Source: Acanthaster planci (taxonomy: Eukaryota; Echinodermata; Asteroidea; Valvatida; Acanthasteridae). From it: a stretch of DNA of 64,000 nucleotides. Below the pieces are notes generated by a model. The model saw only the letters and a list, made by a program, of their open reading frames with translations, was not told where the DNA came from and made no database searches. Where the stretch lies: assembly GCF_001949145.1 (NCBI RefSeq), contig NW_019091362.1, forward strand, positions 1,822,714-1,886,713, written 5' to 3'. Made by a program: the position numbers and the translations under genes. Of this stretch, positions 55,801 to 61,800 are shown piece after piece; within the stretch, counting starts at the first letter, position 1; the number at the start of each line of letters is the position of its first letter.

Positions 55801-58800
55801 GGTGCGTCGTGGGGTAATCCTACAAGGTACATTCGTTGTACTTGTGGGGTACTAAAACGGTACTCCACAATATTTTCACGAAACTGATATTTGGAACTGA
55901 CCAAAAAAGAATTTTTGTCGCAAATCTGTTGCAAGTGTTTCTTTTATTTAAAGGGACATTCAGTCAAAATTTCGGCCGAGGAAAATGATTCGGGGCCAAA
56001 TGGAAGCAATTAGGAACCTAGGTTTCATACGCTTATGCTTGTTGTTACTACACGTGTGCAGTACCTAGACTTGTTTTTGGAACACAACAAAACTGAGCTA
56101 AGACATTTGCCTGTAAGGATTTGGTAGACCATTGAGAGGATGCAAGGAAAATTCAGGAAGCAAACTGAAACCCAACTAAATGCCTCACATTGTTATAACT
56201 ACGCATAACAGTCAACACAAGTCAAACATGGCCGAAGAACAACCCGAGCTATATCCAGCACGTTATGTGGCAAAGGAGGACCCCCCCTAATGTGATGCGC
56301 AAGTTATATACCCTAAGGCCTACTTAAACCCCCCTGAAAATCTGAAAGAAATTCCAAAGATTCCTTCAACACAAAAGAAGACACAATAGAGTGGGGCCCT
56401 TTAATTGCCACATATCGTGCATCAAATGACCCGAGCTTGATGTAATTGACCAACCAGATTATTCTCCGTATCCTGAAGATGGACAGACCACTGTCCGAAA
56501 GATATCCGGCACGATATGTGGGAAGGAGGGACCCCCCAATGTGATGCACAAGCAGTATACCCTATGGCCATTGTGCCTACTGCACCCCCCTCGGAAATCT
56601 GAAAGGAACTGCAAAGATTTCATCAATACAAAAGAAGACGCAATAGAGGAGGGGTTCCCCCTTTGCCACATATCTTGCATCATATGGTCCGAAACGTTCA
56701 GTAAACCGGCTCTTTTCAGAGCCACACCTAGCTGTCTCACATACGAGATTTGTCATGCTTCATGGGACGTGCCATGTACTGCAAACCACTGCCTTACGTA
56801 ACATATGAAGCAAGGTATGAGACGGAGAGAACCCCCTCTGCTTTGTGTTGGTCATTGTTTTACAGGTATCTGAGGAATTCTTTTCAGACATCTAGGGGGG
56901 GATGTGTCAGGTAATAATAGTCTTGAGTATGTATAGCAATTGGACATGTGGGGGGGTACCCCTCGGTCTCATTTCTTGCTGGATATATTACGTACACCCA
57001 CCATGCCACTATACCAAGAAGGCGAAAGGTGGTACCGTCGACTTACGTGTCGCTCTGAAAACAGATCCAGTAGCCATTCATGCAGTGATCCATGCAGCGC
57101 AGTTCACTCTCGCGGAAAGGGCTTTCGTCTGCGACTGAGTGCGATACCAGTACGGAACCATCGTACCTCTTGATAGTGGTCAGCAGGTTGTTTTGCCCGA
57201 TAGCTGGTAAAAGAACGAGCCAAATGGGCGCATTGTCACAAACTGAAAAAAAATCTACAAAATTGCCAGAGCCATGAAATCCAAATTGATCATTCATACA
57301 TGCACAAGGAACAGTCGGGGTACATTTTCTGAACTAAATGTTATTTAAGTTGCATGGCTGTTAAACTAGATTTTCACCGGACATTTGCCAAAAACTGGCA
57401 GCCGAGTTTTGAGTTAAGCCAATTATCACTTTTAGAAAACAAACAAAAGCAAACCAGCCCCCCTTGCACCAGGTCAGTAAATCGGCTCGTCAGCATGGAT
57501 ACCACCAGACAATCGTAAGTCATAGTCTATAATGCCGAACAATCGGCCCCGCCTCAGCATTCAAGTGTAAATTCAAGCGGTGACTACAAAGTTGACCACT
57601 GTTCGATGAGTGGGCAGTTGGAATGTCCAGTCCACCATCTAGCACTAGCCCTTGGAGCGTAGTTGCCCGGTGCAGAGCCAGGTATTTCATGTGTGGGTGG
57701 TGGTGGTGGGGGGGGGGTGGAAAGCTTATATTCGTGCTAAGTGGGTTTCAACAATGCGTCCATTTATCTAGTGTTCTGATTTTTTTTCTAGTCGCACACA
57801 TGTACATAGTCTAGATTATTTTGATGATCGCGTCTTTCGTTGTGTGCAATGCGAATCGCGCACAACACGCACAGCTGAGGAGGCAGACTTTAGGCACCTT
57901 TCCATATGTACGTAACACTTCTACCAAGCGTTGCGTACCAGTTAAAATTACTCCCGGGCGATTTTGACGGCCAAATGCAACGTACACGTGTGTTATCTTG
58001 ATGGAGTCGATGTTGGTGTCTGTGAATTAACGGAAACGCATGAACGCAACATGTCAAAAAAACCGTACACATGTGCGTGTTTTTCGTGCGATGTGTACAC
58101 AATTTATGCATGCGTTTCACTTTCACTGACACAAAAATCAACGACGTATCTGAGCACACGCCCCTATACGCGGTGCATGCGCATTACGAACGGCCGCCAA
58201 GATCGCCCTGAGAGTGATTCTGACAGATACGCAGCGCTTGGCGCAAGCGTAGTAACCCACCAACCGTCCTCAAGATGATTGATGGTATTAAAGCCCTACT
58301 CTCTCTTTTCTAGTTTGGAAGATTTCATGGTTCCACCAAGCGTTTTCGTTTTGGGTTGAAATGAAATCTTGTTCTGAGAGCTGCAGTTGCAGGACCAGGA
58401 AAGGGCGCAATTTTCCTACCAACGCAGACTCCTTTTTTAGGAATTTCACGTGCGTTCGATTAGCTTACACGTGTAAGTCAAACTTACACGAGAGCGTTCG
58501 TTTAGCCATCACGTGACCTTCGTGTCTGCCCTGGTGCCAGCTACCACTACCCCGGCTGGCAATCGGGCCCGGTCTCTGGAAGCTAGCTACCCGATTGTAA
58601 TGACGTCACGGATGGACTGTTCGAGCATGGACATGATGGAACGTGGCGGGGGGTGACCTTTTTCCCAGAATACCTTGGCCAATACACAGCAGCGTTCGAT
58701 TAGCCTCATTTAGTTACGTGTAACACTGGTGTATATTCAGGGAAGCTAATCGAACGCACCCCACGAGATGCATGCGTTGCGTGCACGTCAATACCAACAA

Positions 58801-61800
58801 AACACTCCCAACCAGCACGGCTCTTTTCATCCGATGAGAGGGTACATCTGCTGAAGGTAGAGAGACGCCTGTAAATTCTACGGGCTGCTTTTTCCTTTTC
58901 CTGAGTTGCTAACCAAATTCGTACGCATACATTACGTATAGTTATCATGAAAAGGTGAGTCACGTGCTTAAAACGCATTGTGAGCGCAACATACACGCGG
59001 CGCACATAACACGCAAAGAAAATGTGCATACGGAAAGGCAACTTCGACTCCATGGGCTGTTTGCGCGGTCTTTGAACCAACATGTCGCGGCAAGATCGTA
59101 CCCACGGGAACGGGGTCAATGCAAAGGCGTCTTTTAACACGCACGCCGCGCGTAATATTTCGGGATCTGGTTGCATATTTGGCGTGGTCTAGCTTGCATA
59201 TCAGGGAATACAGAGGAGACTGGAAGACCAGCCGGCTTCAGAGGATGAACAAGTTTGGTATCCCAAAAGCGCATGCTCAGCACGCGCTAAAGGAGGGTAC
59301 TTCCATTCGCTCTCTGCACGCTGTCGCCATAGGTATGCAGAGCCTCGATCTGGCAGCTTTAGGCGGTTCAGTGATTCCTGTGTCTGTCGCTTATGTAATT
59401 TTGGGCGTGCTGCGTTAGTTCTTATACCATGCGATTGGAGAAAGCGAATCTGACGCAATTGTGCAATTAAGCTGCCAGTTTGAGGGTCTGCATGGCTCTG
59501 GCAAATAGAGCAAACAGAGCTACTGCGCCAATTTCTCCTTCTCCGAGCGGAGAAAATTTAACACCACTTGGGGCGCAGACACTTTGAACCCATGTGCGTG
59601 TTTGTAGAACATTCGAAATAAGAATGAATATCAAATTATGCACTCTAAATGCAAAAGCACTTTTGGTACATACTCAGAACAAAATGATACGCTCATTTAG
59701 GTTTGCGCACAAACATAGATGTGCCAAGTAGGAGTCACTTTATACATGCATCAGCGCTCTCTTTTTATATCTCAATGGATACTACCAACTTCACAGATAC
59801 ACGCATTGTATCATTATCTATTACTATTACTACTGAAGGCGCCTTTCCGTATGCCTGTCAACATCTGCGGCAAGCGTTGCCCTTTGGACGGCCGAATGCA
59901 ACGCACACGTGTGTTATGTTAGTGGAGTCGATTTTTTGTCTCCGTGAAAGTGAAACGCGTTGACGCATCGTGTACGCAACCCAACCTAAAACGTACATAA
60001 AGGCGCCTTTACCCTAAAACCAATCCAAGGCACTCGCACGGCCGTCCGCACGTACGTACGTGCTGCGTACAAAATGGGGATTCAGTGCGCATCGTTCGGG
60101 TCGCTAAAAGTTTGCCTGTCCTCAAATTTCCCAAGAATATTTTTGAATGATGCTCTCTGATGCCATCATTCTCCACTGCATCCGGTATTTTGGAAAGAAA
60201 TATCTTCACCAGTATAAGAGAATTATGCTCCAAATGACGGCTCGAAACTTTCCATCCAGTTGCCTGTACAAATTTGTTTTACCTGTCCAATCCTCCTTTT
60301 TTAGGCACGTACACGACTTCAGCTCTGTGGTTTCTCCTTTAATGCTAGTGAGGATGCACTTCCACTCACGGCAAACTTCTATTTTAAAATGATTTCCGAC
60401 TCAATTCCAACTTGCAATTTCAGATTTTACATCCCTTTGAAAAGAAAATCCTCTAGAGCCTCAATTAAAGCTTTTATTCAAGTTGAGCCACTCAGAGTGT
60501 TGTTTAAAAAAATCACTTTCAGAGATGCATTATTCTAACACCGAACTGGCTTACTGATACTTACTGATGACGTATGCTGCAGTGTCCTCCTCTGCATAGG
60601 GGGACAGCATGATTCTTACGTCACTGTTGGTCAACACCTTGAAGGAGAAGGAGAACTCGCCATCGTTCAGGACGTTTGTATCGAAGGTGTACTCTCCTGT
60701 GCCAGCGGTTGGTCGGTATTCACACGACAAGTCGTTTACTTCGGAGGACAAATAAACAGAAAACTGTCACAAATGAACGAATGAGATTGAATCAGAGCCC
60801 CTTCGTCTCTAGTCCTTTGGTAGACGGATTAGTTCAAGCGTTAAACTTGTAGGCTTACTAACCGTAAAAGAGCTGCGGGTGGCGGGAAGCCGCTGTGAGA
60901 GGGGCCAAAACTCCTGGCTATTTTAGGGTTAATTTACACCATCAGTTGCTATGCATTCGATTGCTTTAGATTTTCCAGGCTAATTTTGGAAAATGTGTAA
61001 ATGAATTAGTAATAGCAGCATTCGTTTTCGAGCGAAATATAATGAACATTTAAACCCCCGTTTCAATTTAACAAATATAAATTCTATTGCAATGAGGGTG
61101 TATATTCAGTCGTTCAATTTCCCAGCATTGCACTGGTTCAGTATGTCGACATTCATTTTTGTGCGAAATTGAGTGCACCTCTGCAATCCTGTAACCAGCT
61201 TAATTTGAACTCAATCTTTTTCACAAATTATGCAGGCGATTTCACGCGAAGTGTTCTTCGGGCACTACGGGTCAAGGATTAGAATTGGTTTGTGTGCTAA
61301 CAGAAGTTGCATTTTTGGAAGTGTTCAGTTGATTCGTAAAATGTTGGAACATTCCTGATTGAAATAAACCATTTAGGTTGTCTTTGGAAAGCCAACTGTG
61401 CGAATCATGTTGAAACACCGACGCTAAGGGAACTTTCCTTCTTGTGATGCGTGTTTGATCTGCTGTCTCCTGCACGCTCTGGCATTGGCCTTCTTGATCA
61501 AGATTATAACTCCTAAGGGATAAAGGTTGTTATTGATGGTGTTTACCCACGTTCGTCCCCCAGTCTTTTTTACTCTTCTCTTTACTTCATCATAAGTAAT
61601 CTTTGGCTGGTGCATTGTGGCAGATGCATCATAAAATACTTCATAGGTGAGTAGGAAAACAAGTAATAGGTATATTTGTTTTTCAAATATTAGCACCAAG
61701 ACCCTAAGAAAAATATATTATTGATTCCCCCAATACCAAAAACCTTGATATGCTAGTGGGTGACCGTCATACTTAATTCCAAATGACAGCCTATCATGTC

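Larger units (their letters stand above)
57204..60564 (-). other. Intron 2 with several MITE-like elements
   Basis: It holds the elements at 57893, 58450 and 59838 and a run of TGG and G at about 57691-57719. It is richer in CpG than other introns. No exon seen. Confidence 0.75.

Noticed and set aside
58706-59176. 156-codon minus-strand open frame
   Set aside because: It overlaps the end of a MITE and CpG-rich repeat DNA and has no recognisable domain.
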